A stretch of 64,000 nt of DNA, taken from positions 50,523,189 through 50,587,188 of the forward strand of contig CM075938.1 of assembly GCA_038030265.1 (NCBI GenBank), given 5' to 3'. Below are positions 44,350-56,453 of the stretch, in pieces. The translations under genes were made by a program, and so were the position numbers. The notes beneath the pieces are model-generated. The model saw nothing but the letters and a program-made list of their open reading frames with translations, searched no databases and was not told the DNA's origin. Source of the stretch: Corythucha ciliata. Lineage: Eukaryota; Arthropoda; Insecta; Hemiptera; Tingidae. Positions within the stretch are counted from its first letter, which is position 1. Each line of letters opens with the position of its first letter.

Positions 44350-44765
44350 ATACATTTCCCGACAAAAATAAAGCGCTGATTCTCATTTCAAACAGGGAAA
44401 ATTGGCTAAAGGCACTTCAATTTTCAGCTTAAAATGGTGAAAAACGCCAATTCTCGGATCAGTATTAACTAATTCTTGACTAACATAGAGAATAAGCGTG
44501 TCATTCGCGGCTAAAATGATAGAGACTCTAATTCGTGTCAAAAATTAAGGAAAATGTCCTGATTTGCTACACAAATCGAGAAAAAAACTCTAATAGCTGT
44601 GAATGGCTGAAACTGCAATAAACGAGTAATTCATGGCTAAAATTGAAAAAACGCCAATTCGCTGTTCTTACAGACGAGCTCGTGGCTAAATTTTAGATTT
44701 TTATCTTCTCCTCGATCACAGACCATCTACCCCTAAGAGAGATGTAGTGTGGCTGCTACACCTTG
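44350..44765 (+). repeat. degenerate satellite block, paralogue of 25500-25925
   Basis: Begins at TTTCCCGACAAAAATAAAGC and stays colinear with 25515-25925 to the words CTCCTCGATCAC, CCCCTAAGAGAG and TGTAG. No gene is seen. Confidence 0.75.
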
Positions 44766-44859
44766 GATATAGTGTCGGTGTTTAAAAAAGGGCCAAAAAG
44801 GGCAACAAGAAATTATCCCAATTTCGTGGGATAAGCTCACATCCACCGAAAAAATAATT

Positions 44860-44960
44860 TCGCGGGTGTGCGGTTTGGCCATGAAATTGGAGGCCATTTC
44901 ATTAGCCACGAAATTGGAGGCAATTTCATTAGCCATGAAATTGGAGGCAATTTCATAAAT
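44860..44960 (-). repeat. 27-bp tandem repeat, ~3.5 copies
   Basis: The unit GGAGGCAATTTCATTAGCCACGAAATT, a multiple of three, gives a periodic peptide in the 93-codon minus frame 44733-45014. No domain is recognisable, so it is probably not a gene. Confidence 0.8.
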
Positions 44961-46809
44961 GAAATTGACATCACCACCACCGGGAAGATATTGGAGGAGT
45001 TCACGCTCATTCAAACGTAATTTCGAGGTGGATTGGCTTCCTGAAAAGACGAAGAAGAAAAAGAAGAAAAAAAAAATCGTGGCGTTTGCTCATTAAGAAT
45101 CCGTTAGAAGTAGCCCAATATGGCAGATCTGTTTGATGGTTTTTACTGCACCCATACACTTTCATTTCTAATTAAGCAGCTTGTAAAATCGTTGTGAGAT
45201 CTGAAGAAGTACAAACGCGAGGGAATATTTTCAGGTTATAGGATTAAAAGAAACTGCGAAGGTGAGCCGTTTGCTATTTATGCTTTTTTCAATTTTACCT
45301 TTGAATACCTTTCCACCTCAGGGGGCTTACAGTTTCCATCACCCGGGGCCCGCCGCTATCCTTTTTTATCCACTTTTTTTTTCTTCTTCTTTTTCTTTTT
45401 CACCCCTCGTTTCACCCTCCTCTACTCCTCTAACAGATTATCCATGATTGAAACGATGGATTAGGGCTCTTCCCTAGACACTCCCCTCCCCCCCCACCAG
45501 ATCCTTCACCCCGACATCGTCTAACACATCCACTCCTGGCCTGGCCCTTTTAACAGCAGCAACTTTGGATAAAAGAAGGGTTATACCCCATTGCAAACTC
45601 ATGGAGGCGTGATCCCTAGAGGAAAACAGCAAAAGGGAAAAGCATCATTCTCATGAGAGGTTTGTTTCGATACATCAAAGTTACCGAAACGGATCCAATC
45701 TCGCCCCAGCACACGTGTGCCACCACCACCACCACCACCGAGTCATCATTCTCTCTCTTTTTAACTATATTCGTAACAAAAAAAAAAAGTCCTGAAGGTA
45801 GAAAACTGCGGGGTGGGGTGAACAATTAGTTTAAGGGGAGGAATTAATATGAGAAATCTGTGTAACATGCAAGGCACGTTCTTGCAAGGCACATTGACTT
45901 AACAATATCTCCAAAGGCCGCTGTTTCGATAGCATCCTCGCTCTCCCCCACCCCCGAAAAACAAAAACAAATTGGCTACCTCACAGTCAGTTAGCGAAGA
46001 GGTTTAGGGACACACACACACACAAATGGTACTCTTGATTCTGCGCACAAATATAAAACGGAACACAAAATGTTTTTTTTTATAAAATGCGATAGAGGCT
46101 GATGGAGGACTATACTGTTTTTGCTATCCCATGCGGTAAATTGCCCGAAAAAAGGAGCGTTGCAAGAAAAGAGATGACGAGTGACCGTTGGGTGGGTGGG
46201 GGTTAACGACAAAAGGTAACCTTTAAACCATGCTCCATTCTTTACAATGGTCAGGGAAGGGGAGGGGAGTATGCATGCCCTCTTTGGTAGATTATAGTGA
46301 AGATGAAACTTTTGTTAATTCTAAGGGACACAAACGCAAGCATTTGTCACTATCACATTTTCAGATAACGCAGGACATAATAATGGTGAAGGAGGCTCAA
46401 AAAAATGCGTTGCCGCGCTCCATCAAAAGTATTTTTAAGGATGTGAAACGAAGGTGCCACTGAAAATACTTGAGAAGATTTATCGCGTGAGTTTGAGGAT
46501 TGTGGGCCGGGAAGGGTGTGGGGGGTCGGGGGATCCTCCCAGGTGCGGGTGCAAGATGGGTGCAAGTGATGGTGTTATCGAAGACAAAGCGAGATAAAAT
46601 GACGCACGAAGGGAGCCAGAATGTTGGAATGTCAGAACGGGTCAAGTTGAATAAAAAAAAGAGACGAAGGAAAAATAAATATTTCAATATTCCCTGTCAT
46701 TGTATTTTGAGCTTTGTCATGACAGAGGTAGACGCGAATGAATATTTATGAATATTTATAATATTTGTATTATAAACAAAAATAAACATTCTAAAAATCT
46801 AATATGGCG
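44961..46809. other. gene-free stretch, unique-looking
   Basis: No supportable gene. Simple tracts include (AC)n at 46010-46024, (CAC)n at 45720-45738, C and T homopolymers near 45370 and 45488. The 77-residue frame at 46230-46463 has mixed composition but no recognisable motif and is left uncalled. Confidence 0.5.
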
Positions 46810-46969
46810 GGGAGGGGGGAATGATTCATGTTTCATTTTTATGGCCACAAAAAAGCCACGGAACTTGTAATTTCGCAGATATTTAGCTCAGAATGACATA
46901 GTTCTGCGGCTAATTTTCTCAATATTTATCTGCGAATTCCTGGTAAAATTCAAAAATTGTTCCTCAATG
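46810..46969 (-). repeat. satellite, minus orientation, left of the non-LTR element
   Basis: TTTTATGGCCACAAAAAAGCC, TCTGCGGCTAATTTTCTCAAT and TATCTGCGAATTCC are degenerate reverse-orientation units. A matching island follows the element at 52830-52935, so the retroelement probably inserted into this satellite. Confidence 0.5.
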
Positions 46970-47137
46970 GACTCGGAAGGTTACACGGGTAGAGATAACA
47001 TCGCTCCTCGTTTAGCTCAACGATTTCATTGGTTTATTATTGGTTTTTCGACGAGTTTTTTCGTCGGGTGGAATAAGTGAAGTGCCGGTGAACGAAATAA
47101 TACTCACGGGTTATTCTGTGGAAGAGTTCACGGACGC

Positions 47138-47611
47138 GTGAGGGCGATTTGCGATGGAATGGCGAGGGGGGGAAGGAGAATCCCCCCCGCTATATGTGGA
47201 AAGAGCCAAGATCAGCTGGGTGACTTCACTCTCGTCGGACGGAGGCCGCGTAGGGACGGTAAAGAAGCCCGGAAACGTATTGAAATGGCCCAAAGGGAGC
47301 GTAGGGAAGTGGAGAGACGCGAAAGGGAAGTCCAAACGGGTTTTAGAGGGCTATTTGAGAGACAGAGAATCGAGATGGAGAAAATGCGTAGGAAGAGAAA
47401 AGAGGAAACGGCTATATGCGGGTTGGTAGCGCCAGGCGAGAGGGTAAGAGAGTGCGAATGGGTTCGCACAATGTACTCCTCCAGAGGCGATGGGTCCCCA
47501 CAAAAAGGGTCAGGGAAGAAATGGGGGCGGCATCACAACCTCAAGCCCGGGGCGGAAACGTTGAGCCAGAGCGAGGGTACCCATACAGCGATGAGGCGCC
47601 GCGCCGTTTAG
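47138..47611 (+). pseudogene. ORF1-like fragment
   Basis: A 157-codon frame whose middle (about residues 45-100) is almost all charged residues in a coiled-coil-like pattern (RERREVERREREVQ, RQRIEMEKMRRKRKEE). ORF1/gag-like proteins of non-LTR elements often have such regions. No zinc knuckle is visible. It spans the left border of the 1.84-kb duplication, so only its second half recurs at 49147-49440. Confidence 0.5.
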
Positions 47612-49131
47612 AGCGGACGAGCCGCTGGACCTGAGAGACTTCGCGATTGACAGCGACTGCGGGATAAGCCGATTTATGAATTCGGGGCTAGTGGAGGATA
47701 ACAAGAATTACTTGTTTACCTACCTGTGGAGACGTGGAGTCGGCGAGGAGAATAGTGGAGTGTCTATTGGACCCGGGTAATCAGAGGGGGTTGAATAAGG
47801 GGGGCAACTCACCCAAAAAAAACAGGTAATCAGGCCAGCGGTCCTAGTTACTGACTTGAAGAGGTCCCTGATGAAACAACAGGGGTCACAGAGGAAGTAG
47901 ATGGTGGGCCGGATGGCGGCGGGGGGGGGATGTTCCGGAGAGGAAAGAGGGCATGAAGGTAATTCAGAATAATTCGCAGCAATGTGGCTGTGCTGAAGGC
48001 TGGTTTCGGGTTCCAGGTGGGGTTATTGTCTCAAGGAACCGTATCTCTTTAAGGGGAGGATACGAGAACTCCGAAATCGGAATTATGAAGTTATTCACTC
48101 AACGGAGTGCTTGGATAGGGTGAGGGCATGCGTGGTGGTGCAGTCCATCTTGCAGCCGGTGCAGGGTAAGTGGGTAATCAACGCCGGACTTGGGAGTGGC
48201 AAGTATAAATATTGAAATGCGATGTATCAGGGAGGTGGCGGTATTGAGTTAGCACGGGGTTCGACAGATACAAACATGGCAGGTAAGGAGCTTCTGGAAG
48301 ACCTGGTAAAGCTAAATTTGGTAATTATGAATATTGGAAACACGCTCACGTTCGTGACTCGAAGTCAGAATGAGGTGATTGATGCCACATTCTTCTCTGG
48401 AGAGGGGGGGCGGGGAGCAGGATAACTGGATGGAGGGTGTGTAATGATATTTTCTCTGATCACAGGCCAATTAGATTCGAGATCTGGGCGAAGTCGTTGG
48501 CGGTGAAGCCGGTTAGAAATTCCAGACGAGTGGAATGGGATAAATTTGAGAGGGAGCTACAGCAACAACAAAATAAGACAGGAACAGGAGCTGCAGGAAG
48601 ATAGCGTCGAACTTCAAGAAAGTAAGCTGACTAGATCGTTGAAAAGAGCGTTTCACGACGAGACGCATTCACGGAACAGGTGCGCCGTGTTGGAACTCCC
48701 AGCTCAGAGAGTAGCGTAAAGAAGTGAGGTCTAACTTTAATAGAGCTAGGTCGACGAAGTCTGGAGTGGACTGGCAGAAGCATAGTGAAGTCAGAAGTGC
48801 CTACAAGCGGGAGTACGAAGAGGACGGCGTGGAGTAAATTCTGCGAGGAAGTGGAGTCAGCGAAGGAAACGGCAAAACTGAGCAGGGTCATCAAAGATGA
48901 AGTGGAATGGCAGCTGGAATCAATCGCGCTGCTGACAAGTGAAGTGATAGTTTTGGAGTATATATGATAAGCACTCATTTTCAGGATGTGAGGGGAGGCA
49001 CGAGGCAGGGAGAGTGACGTTAGTGATTTATATAGAAGCCGGAGGGCACAGAGCGAACTGATCTGCACAAGGGAACGCTTCAGAAGGGCGCTGGCGACGT
49101 TGGGAGACTACAAGGCGGCGGCGGGGCATGA
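47294..49131 (+). repeat. 1.84-kb duplicated segment, copy 1
   Basis: Starts AGGGAGCGTAGGGAAGTGG and ends GGGGCATGA. It is nearly identical to 49132-50977, with a few indels: the SQSEG / SQAKRAR difference near 47570, and an extra 2 bp near 48960. Confidence 0.92.
48222..48480 (+). pseudogene. APE-type endonuclease fragment, copy 1
   Basis: The 67-codon frame contains DTNMAGKELLEDLVKLNLVI, GNTLTFVTRSQNEVIDATF, the typical C-terminal half of an R1/LOA apurinic-type endonuclease. The expected SDHRPI motif follows in another frame at about 48455, after a frameshift in a G7 tract. The domain nicks target DNA in active elements; this copy is broken. Confidence 0.75.
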
Positions 49132-50977
49132 AGGGAGCGTAGGGAAGTGGAGAGACGCGAAAGGGAAGTCCAAACGGGTTTTAGAGGGCTATTTGAGAGA
49201 CAGAGAATCGAGATGGAGAAAATGCGTAGGAAGAGGAAAGAGGAAACGGCTATATGCGGGTTGGTAGCGCCAGGCGAGAGGGTAAGAGAGTGCGTACGGG
49301 TTCGCACAATGTACTCCTCCAGAGGCGAAGGGTCCCCACAAAAAGGGTCAGGGAAGAAATGGGGGCGGCATCACAACCTCAAGCCCGGGGCGGAAACGTT
49401 GAGCCAGGCGAAGAGAGCGAGGGTACCCATACAGCGATGAGGCGCCGCGCCGTTTAGAGCGGACGAGCCGCTGGACCTGAGAGACTTCGCGATTGACAGC
49501 GACTGCGGGATAAGCCGATTTATGGATTCGGGGCTAGTGGAGGATAGCAACATTTACTTGTTTACCTACCTGTGGAGACGTGGAGTCGGCGAGGAGAATA
49601 GTGGAGTGTCTATTGGACCCGGGTAATCAGAGGGGGTTGAATAAGGGGGGCAACTCACCCAAAAAAAACAGGTAATCAGGCCAGCGGTCCTAGTTACTGA
49701 CTTGAAGAGGTCCCTGATGAAACAACAGGGGTCACAGAGGAAGTAGATGGTGGGCCGGATGGCGGCGGGGGGGGGATGTTCCGGAGAGGAAAGAGGGCAT
49801 GAAGGTAATTCAGAATAATTCGCAGCAATGTGGCTGTGCTGAAGGCTGGTTTCGGGTTCCAGGTGGGGTTATTGTCTCAAGGAACCGTATCTCTTTAAGG
49901 GGAGGATACGAGAACTCCGAAATCGGAATTATGAAGTTATTCACTCAACGGAGTGCTTGGATAGGGTGAGGGCATGCGTGGTGGTGCAGTCCATCTTGCA
50001 GCCGGTGCAGGGTAAGTGGGTAATCAACGCCGGACTTGGGAGTGGCAAGTATAAATATTGAAATGCGATGTATCAGGGAGGTGGCGGTATTGAGTTAGCA
50101 CGGGGTTCGACAGATACAAACATGGCAGGTAAGGAGCTTCTGGAAGACCTGGTAAAGCTAAATTTGGTAATTATGAATATTGGAAACACGCTCACGTTCG
50201 TGACTCGAAGTCAGAATGAGGTGATTGATGCCACATTCTTCTCTGGAGAGGGGGGGCGGGGAGCAGGATAACTGGATGGAGGGTGTGTAATGATATTTTC
50301 TCTGATCACAGGCCAATTAGATTCGAGATCTGGGCGAAGTCGTTGGCGGTGAAGCCGGTTAGAAATTCCAGACGAGTGGACTCGGATAAATTTGAGAGGG
50401 AGCTACAGCAACAACAAAATAAGCTGGGGAACAGGAGCTGCAGGAAGATAGCGTCGAACTTCAAGAAAGTAAGCTGACTAGATCGTTGAAAAGAGCGTTT
50501 CACGACGAGACGCATTCACGGAACAGGTGCGCCGTGTTGGAACTCCCAGCTCAGAGAGTAGCGTAAAGAAGTGAGGTCTAACTTTAATAGAGCTAGGTTG
50601 ACGAAGTCTGGAGTGGACTGGCAGAAGCATAGTGAAGTCAGAAGTGCCTACAAGCGGGAGTACGAAGAGGACGGCGTGGAGTAAATTCTGCGAGGAAGTG
50701 GAGTCAGCGAAGGAAACGGCAAAACTGAGCAGGGTCATCAAAGATGAAGTGGAATGGCAGCTGGAATCAATCGCGCTGCTGACAAGTGAAGTGATAGTTT
50801 TGGAGTATATGATAAGCACTCATTTTCAGGATGTGAGGGGAGGCACGAGGCAGGGAGAGTGACGTTAGTGATTTATATAGAAGCCGGAGGGCACAGAGCG
50901 AACTGATCTGCACAAGGGAACGCTTCAGAAGGGCGCTGGCGACGTTGGGAGACTACAAGGCGGCGGCGGGGCATGAA
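49132..50977 (+). repeat. 1.84-kb duplicated segment, copy 2
   Basis: Direct repeat of 47294-49131. Its right end joins the reverse transcriptase part at GGGGCATGAAGGGAACC. Confidence 0.92.
50068..50480 (+). pseudogene. APE-type endonuclease fragment, copy 2
   Basis: Same 67-codon frame as at 48222, followed at 50283-50477 by a frame with DIFSDHRPIRFEIW, the closing motif of the endonuclease. The frameshift in the G7 tract is shared with copy 1 and so is older than the duplication. Confidence 0.78.
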
Positions 50978-51935
50978 GGGAACCAACAGTGTATACTCGA
51001 TCGACATTCAGAAAGCAAATGACGGTGCGAAGGAAAGTCTTCGTCGACTGATGATGGACTGCTTGGTAAGAGAGGAAATCCATACGGCGTGGACAAGAGT
51101 AAGAGTGACATTTTTACCTAAGGGTGGTGGAAGAGCATGCAATCGCGCGGCAGATTTTAGCCTTATAAGTATAAATTGTGTAGTCTTAAGACTATTGGAC
51201 AGGGTCATAGCTTTGTATATCCGGCAGAAAGTGCTTGCTAGGAGAGGTTTGCATGAGAATCAACATGCATTATAATGCGGGGAGGTCGACGGACACGGCG
51301 CTGCTGCACGCGCTACTGTCGAGGGGTGGAGGACAGTCTGGGGTTATTCGTAGATATAAAGGGGACCTTCAATAATGTCTCGAGGGTGTGCATGGTAGAG
51401 GCGTTAAGAGAGTTCGGGGTGAACAGTGTATTGATAGAGTTCGTGGAGGTGATGTTGCGGAACCCGGCAGCCGGGTGGTGGCGGAGCTAGGGGGGTGTGG
51501 AAGTGGTGATGAAGGCCGAGAGGGGAACCCCGACAAGGCTCTTGCATTTCCCCGCTGCTCTGGTACTTGGTCATAGAGGGGCTCATACGTTTACGTAAGA
51601 GTTTTAGAGAGAGAGAGAGGGTGTGTATTGCCAGTTCTTTAAGGACTCACCAATGACTCAAGGGTGATATTGGTGAGGGGGAAGGACTCAAGCAATTTGT
51701 GCGGTCTCATGAATCAAGCTGTTCTCGTGATATGGGCAGGCAGAGGGCTTGAGAAAAACCCGGAAAAAGCCAAGCTCATACTCTTTACGAAAAAGAAAAG
51801 CTTTGCAGGGTGGGGGGGCCAATTAGAATGGAATGGTAGAGAAGTAGAAAGGGTGGCAGAAGCTAAATATTTCGGGGTGACCTTGAACGGTAAACTGTCG
51901 TGGAAGACGCACGTGGACAGACAATGTGTCTAAAC
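50973..51935 (+). pseudogene. reverse transcriptase fragments
   Basis: Successive frames show TFLPKGGG..CNRAADFSLIS (RT motif 1-2a), GLHENQHA (2a), GRSTDTALLHALL and LGLFVDIKGTFNNVS (motif A with its catalytic D), LSPLLWYLVIEGL-like sequence near 51540, and EKNPEKAKLILFTKKK..AKYFGVTLNGKLSW (thumb side). At least four frame changes or stops separate them. The catalytic F/Y-A-D-D box is not intact: the expected place (~51630) reads FKDS. The pattern fits the R1/LOA/Jockey group. Not functional. Confidence 0.8.
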
Positions 51936-52074
51936 GAGCAGTTAGGTAATTTTTTTCATCAATATAGGCGAGTAGTAGTGAGAACCTGGGGAGTTAACCC
52001 CAAAAAGGATGCTGTGGTTGAACACAGGAATAAATTAGGCCTAGAATACTGTATGGTGCTTTGGCTTAGTGGAA

Positions 52075-52725
52075 AGCCGTGGAGTGATCCTGGGGGTGGG
52101 GGCTGCTCGACGAGGTCCAGCGTCTGGCCTGTTTGGCGGCTCTGGGAACACAGGAGCAATGGAAATGTTGCTCCGGCTGCGACCCCTATATTTGGAGGTC
52201 AAGATGGGTCCATGGGAAATGGGCGGCTAGGGGGAGAGATTTGGGACACAGGGAAGTAGCGACGGAGCTCCAGAGGGTGGCGCCTGCCACTCAGACGAGG
52301 AATGACAAAACCGTAACGCGATTGGACGTGGGAAGGAAGATACAGATTCAAGTCAGGAATTCAGGGTGCAACAGGGAACCATGAATTGCTTCACGGTTGG
52401 AAGGCGACGGTTAGGCTGTTATCACTAAGCAAAGACAGCATGCGGAGAGTCGTTAGTGATGTTTACAGGCTACTATGCGCTACGTCAGCACCTCTACGTA
52501 ATGGGAATGGTGACAGACCCGATGTGATGTCGGCGCCGCGAGTTGGAGGAGAAATTGGCTATGCACTTTGTAGGGGAGTGTGACAGGTACGCGGCTACTC
52601 GTTTCCGCATTTTCTGGACTGATCGGTTGCCAGGCATCACATTCTCGAGGGCCGGGGGCGAGGGGGGGGTCAAAGTCCTTCAGTTTGTGAATGCCGTAGA
52701 TAGGTTTGTGGATCTGCATTAGGTC
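52075..52725 (+). pseudogene. C-terminal region of the non-LTR polyprotein
   Basis: Pieces resemble the post-RT region of R1/LOA elements: a WLYxxVV-like stretch (LGLEYCMVLWLSGKPW), QRLACLAALGTQEQ, then a late VYRLLCATSAPLRNGNGD and a Cys-containing end (CDRYAATRFRIFW...VLQFVNAVDRFVDLH) like the terminal zinc-finger and LLRFxxAT motif. A complete RNase H domain is not evident. Multiple frame changes. Confidence 0.6.
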
Positions 52726-52819
52726 TTTCCGAGTTCACCCCTGAGGGCTTGGCGTATGAGCCGGGAATGGCTTAAGCGCCCCGGGCTCTGGTAGGGCGGG
52801 TGCGGGCCCGCTGGATAAT

Positions 52820-52940
52820 CATAATAGCTGTGAATTAGCGTTTTTTCTCAATGTTATTGACGAATTAGCGTTTGCCTCAATTGTAGCTGCTGGTATTGAC
52901 GATTTTTTCACTTTTAGCGTTGAATTAGCAGGAGGCGACT
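52820..52940 (-). repeat. satellite island, minus orientation, right of the non-LTR element
   Basis: GTGAATTAGCGTTTTTTCTCAAT and GACGAATTAGCGTTTGCCTCAAT are reverse-orientation units of the ~30-bp family. Confidence 0.65.
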
Positions 52941-55900
52941 GTAGGGGAGAAGGAGGCAACTCCTTCACTCTTTTGTCCGATTCACGAGAACTTCCTTCGA
53001 TTTTAATATTTTTCCGTAAATTAAATTATTTTATTCCGTTGCAGCCATTTGGCTTAAGAAAGGAAAAATCTCAGGGGTATACGATCTTTAGCACCTTTTT
53101 CCCTTTTTTTTTTATGCGTCTGCAATAAATTCCCGTAGTTAGTATCAGCAGTTTCACACTTAATAACTAGGATATGCGTGCCAAGGGGATCTAATTAAAA
53201 ATATGCTTAAAAAAATGTTCATAAATTCTTTTAGTTATTGATGACTTTTGAAATTAAAATAACTTATTTCTTGTCAGATCTTTTTAAATTGCTTTATTTA
53301 GATTGCCTCGTATAATTTATTGCCTGTTTTTCCACACAAAATACCAACTTTGTTTACTAAAGCGAGCTCGTCAGCTTACCGCTTTCTCCCCGTTATTTCT
53401 ATTAGGGATTCCAAGTTTTTTTTTTTGTTTTTTCTCGTAAATTGGCTTAATATATTTGAAACAAAGAAGTCGAAGGAACAGGTCGGTTTTTCACGCACAG
53501 CATTTAAAAAAAAAAAAAAAAATAAGTGAAAGGAGAAAGAAAAAGGGAAAAACGTCTGCCTCTCTCAAGTGCCTTCACATCCTCAAAAGCGATTTTCAGT
53601 GGCACCATTAATCCTTGGAAAGGCTAATCCATCAATCCGTAACGTGCAAACACGTCCCCTCCCCCCAAACGGCCTACCTACCATCCCACCGACCCCCTTT
53701 TTTGTTTCAAGACAAAAGTTAAAGACCAAAACCTTGGGGCAACCCCCCCCCCGCCCGCCCGCACAACTCTCGCACCACCAAAGGGGGAAATTACGCATCG
53801 CGTTTTTTTTATTTTTTTTAATTGAGCAAACTCCCCCCCCTCCCACCACTCCTCATCACCGCACAAAAACTGTCGATTTTTAAGCGCCAGCCTCATTTTT
53901 CAGGCGCCGGACTCAATTTATTTACATGGCAATATTTATTTATCTAAATGGGGTGGGTGATGTAGAGGGAGGCGAGGACGTTCGATATTTAAAAAAGACA
54001 TGACTCGACAAGGAGAGAGAGAGAGTGAGAGAGAAAAGATTGACTTTTTTTTAAAAAAAAGATTGACTTGATAGCCTTAAAAATATTAAGTTACCAGGCA
54101 GGAAAATTGCAAACTCGTTTAGAGGATTCAATTGGCTACCTGTAAGCCCAAGCCCGAGGGTAAAAAGTTAACTGGTAACAGTGGAGGAGGGGTCGAAGGG
54201 AATAATTTATGCGTTACGATGATTGGAATAGAAATTAAGATAAGGATCTAATTTCTTTTTGACTTTTAATCAGACGGTTTGATAAAATCAGAGCCAATTG
54301 GAATGACAAGCCAGTCCCGAAAAATCAATTTATGGGCTGATACTTGTGGTGTGGAGGGGGAGGGGGCGGGCGGTAGTCCAAAAAGTTAGTCGGCTCAAAT
54401 TTCTCATATAATTTGTCAGATACATTATACTTCGTCTTTTACGCGTCAATAATTTGGCACAAGTCTATAATAGTTTGACATGTTTATTTGTTCGAACTAA
54501 AAACCGATGACTCAGTTCAGTTCGCATCGTCGAAGCGTATACAAATTGCGTGATGAAGGAGTGGGCGGGTAGCTGGGGGGGAGGGGGGGTAGTGTACGTT
54601 TGGAAGAGAGGCCCCGGATATGTTTGCTAGACGATGTGTTTGAACTACGCGACAGGGCTATTTATCTTGGGAGCTGCGCGGCCAAACAACCCCGCCGGCA
54701 AATGGTTGTCATCACGTTAAGTGCTTTATAGCCATCAGTCGCTTCGTTATTTGCAAAAACCGGTGTTTGAAATGGGAGTGGTGAGGGAGGAGGAGGGTGA
54801 AGAGGACGACATTGCGCGTCAGTGGATGAGGGGCGCGAGATTCCCCTCGGTCATTTGTTTTATTAATTTATGTTAATGTTCTTTAATTCTCCTTAAACAA
54901 AGTTTTCAATGACTCGTTTTAGCTAATGTTCACCCTTTTTAATTGACTCTATTTCAGGAAGCTTGACTAACAGCTAATAAACGACGTTCCTCCCCGTGTA
55001 ACTCATGTAAGGCCTTTTTGTAATGAGAGCCACTCTGCAGGTAGCAAAAAAAAGTTCTACCCTCGATCATCGTCCTCCAAAATCAAGATAAATCCGCACT
55101 CCTCTTAATCTCATTTATCATTCCCAGATTTTTTTTTTTTTTTTTTTTTACCGTCTCACTCTTAGTCCCTCAACACTCACATTTCCGTTTGAATTTCCTA
55201 TCCTTCACAGTGTTACAAGAACAATGAAATATTCCTCTGCTTAGGGAGCGAAATTCAATTTCCTGACGTGAGAAAGTCCCACAAAAGAGAATTATTTTTT
55301 AAATAATAACGAAAAAAACGCCTTTAAAAGCGTATAGTCTCATAACAGTTGAAATGGCAAAAAATTTAATCGCGAATTTCCATAATTTAGAGTAGCTGTG
55401 AACCACATAGCATGTTATCATTGACGCGGAAGTGGGTGGTTTAGCAGTTAGTGGGGGGGGGGGAGTTTGAAAAGCTACAAAAAGAGCGAAATCTACGGTT
55501 TTAAAATTCCAAAGCTTGAAATTGACTTTTGAAAAACCCAAACTCGGCGCGAAATTCTCTTTTTGAAAGAGACAACACCGCGAAGTGCAGATTATTATTA
55601 TTGAGTTTTAAGCAGGACTTATAGTTGATGATTTTTCATTTTTAGGGTTTGGCCTTCTGTTTTCTTCTCCTTCTTCTTTTTCTGAGCCCAGGGGCCTTAG
55701 TACGAACTCGTGTGAAAATTAAAAAAATGACCATTCGCAACTAGTATTCGGCGTTCCCAACTGACACTCCTGCTCTTTCCCGTCAAGTCAAGCTCAAAAT
55801 TCCGTTAGAAATCCGTCAAAATGTATTTCAGCCCGTTGAAAAAATCTGTCAAATAAAGTAATATAATCAGTATGATGCTGTGGTGGTGGCGGGGGGGGGC

Positions 55901-56144
55901 GGAGACAGGCCTGGGATCTTCAGGGCTATTTGTCCGGTCTTTAGCACTGTTGTAGTGGTACAGGCTGTTGTGGGTTCCGCCCTCGGCAGAATAGGCCCAG
56001 AAATTGGCAAAGATCACAGAAATTAATACCAGAAACTGTCCATTCGACGGATATTTAGGCAGAAATTCAGCTAAAAATGATGTAATTTGACGATTGTTTT
56101 CTTCAAATTGAGAACCAAATGTTTTTAATTTAACTGAAATTAAT
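52941..56144. other. gene-free stretch, unique-looking
   Basis: No supportable gene. Homopolymers: T and A tracts near 53107, 53417, 53505 and 55132; C9 near 53745; C8 near 53834; G9 near 55450; G9 near 55889. The opposing frames at 53569-53896 are translations of C-rich sequence. Confidence 0.5.
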
Positions 56145-56280
56145 GACCGTATTTATGAACGTTCCTTGACATTAAGGAACCCTTGAAATTCATTAAAACA
56201 GATGTTTTTATTGTGGTCAAAACTGTTCTCAACGGTTCCTTGACTCAAGGAAGCTTGAAGGAACGTTCATAAATATGGCC
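56145..56280. mobile_element. 136-bp palindromic MITE
   Basis: GACCGTATTTATGAACGTTC on the left mirrors GGCCATATTTATGAACGTTC read from the right. Inside, AAGGAACCCTTGAA-like words pair again, so nearly the whole element folds. Confidence 0.75.
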
Positions 56281-56453
56281 CTGAGACTCAAAACTTCCTA
56301 TTTCGTTGAAATCAAGCCCCGTTTGCATTTTCAAGAAAATTAAGACCCAAATGTCGTCTTGCCGTGGATATTCGGCCGTGGAATTTCCAATTTCCGCCGT
56401 CACCGACGCGTCAGGATCCGCCGCCGCCGGCCCCTGCAAGTTCGTAATGTCGC

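Larger units (their letters stand above)
47000..52815 (+). mobile_element. decayed R1/LOA-like non-LTR retrotransposon with internal tandem duplication
   Basis: In order: a coiled-coil-like ORF1 fragment, endonuclease fragments, reverse transcriptase fragments and a C-terminal region with a Cys-rich tail, all in plus orientation and broken by stops and frameshifts. A 1,838-bp segment (47294-49131) is repeated directly after itself (49132-50977), doubling the ORF1 and endonuclease part. The 3' end is G/C-rich (GGGCGGGTGCGGGCCCGCT) near 52800 with no A tail. The 5' boundary is a guess. Confidence 0.8.

Noticed and set aside
46230..46463. 77-codon frame as a small host gene
   Set aside because: Plausible composition but no domain, no splice or promoter support and no second line of evidence.
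47212..49307. Minus-strand frames opposite ORF1, 85 and 75 codons
   Set aside because: Antisense shadows of the non-LTR element, duplicated with it.
53569..53896. Pro-rich and Gly-rich overlapping frames
   Set aside because: Mirror translations of a C-rich stretch.
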